NCBI GenBank assembly: GCA_947455455.1
Contig: CANGOE010000025.1
Span: forward strand, 1 to 35,543
Length of the DNA stretch: 35,543 bases
DNA from: Hyphomicrobiales bacterium
GTDB lineage: Bacteria; Pseudomonadota; Alphaproteobacteria; Rhizobiales; Beijerinckiaceae
Direction of reading: 5' to 3'
Position 1 is the first letter of the stretch. Every line of letters starts with the position of its first letter. Under the pieces are notes generated by a model, which ran no database searches, was not told the DNA's origin, and saw nothing but the letters and a program-made list of their open reading frames with translations. This document shows, piece by piece, positions 35,457 to 35,543 of this stretch. Both the position numbers and the translations under genes were made by a program.

Positions 35457-35543
35457 ATGCTCGGACGCACCGCCTCAAACCTGTTCTGGATGTCGCGCTA
35501 TATCGAGCGCGCCGAGAACATCGCCCGCCTGACCGAAGTCGGC
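35457..35543 (+). CDS. Alpha-E domain protein, 3'-truncated by the window edge
   Basis: Twenty-nine codons are present. They encode MLGRTASNLFWMSRYIERAE and onward, the standard N-terminus of the all-helical alpha-E (DUF403) family that accompanies circularly permuted ATP-grasp proteins. GGAGG inside the end of the upstream gene is its ribosome binding site, and the genes are two bases apart. The function is unknown; the remaining ~280 residues expected for the family lie outside the window. Confidence 0.9.
   Translation, partial: MLGRTASNLFWMSRYIERAENIARLTEVG

Overview
The window reads as a chromosomal segment of a high-GC alphaproteobacterium. The main reasons are an ATP12-type F1-ATPase assembly factor (known from mitochondria and alphaproteobacteria), a biotin-dependent propionyl-CoA carboxylase, a TrxR-like ferredoxin-NADP reductase next to an adrenodoxin-type ferredoxin, and a giant coiled-coil protein resembling the growth-pole-ring (GPR) family of Agrobacterium and relatives. 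I cannot name the genus. No tRNA, rRNA, CRISPR array, IS element or phage gene was found.

Layout. (1) 1-5500: the 3' part of uvrA, an array of ~121-bp palindromic repeats, a second diverged copy of the uvrA 3' end, a lone enolase-superfamily gene, and a second repeat array. (2) 5494-14093: a propionyl-CoA carboxylase locus in two parts. pccA with a small GGCT-fold gene, and pccB, both lie on the minus strand. They are separated by plus-strand accessory DNA: an AT-rich orphan membrane-protein gene, two more repeat arrays, a VOC dioxygenase-like gene and a GT2 glycosyltransferase. (3) 14216-17418: a tight minus-strand housekeeping run of crcB, an RluC-type pseudouridine synthase, a HAD phosphatase and ATP12. 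(4) 17503-18923: ferredoxin and ferredoxin-NADP reductase. (5) 19307-24319: a 1670-residue, membrane-anchored, hendecad coiled-coil protein followed by a strong intrinsic terminator. (6) 24525-28317: an SDR with an altered active site, an EamA transporter, thiD and an MFS transporter. (7) 28326-29457: a second 2Fe-2S ferredoxin divergent from an XRE-cupin regulator. (8) 29469-33712: a minus-strand redox cluster of rhodanese, a form-II CoxL-like molybdenum hydroxylase, a class II cytochrome c and a diheme cytochrome c. (9) 34012-end: a circularly permuted ATP-grasp gene and the start of an alpha-E gene.

The most unusual material is the repeat family. Every block is built from head-to-head hairpins whose flanks and loop are constant (TGTCATG - stem - CYTGT - stem - ATCCACG), while the stems change on both sides so that pairing is kept. 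Translated, these elements give the MAGLVPAIHD-like peptides that are often mis-annotated as small proteins. Also notable are the duplicated uvrA tail beyond one array, the AT-rich orphan gene bracketed by repeats, and the GPR-like protein with two GANTC (CcrM-type) sites upstream.

All calls come from reading the sequence. Family assignments rest on motif recognition and recall, not on database searches.
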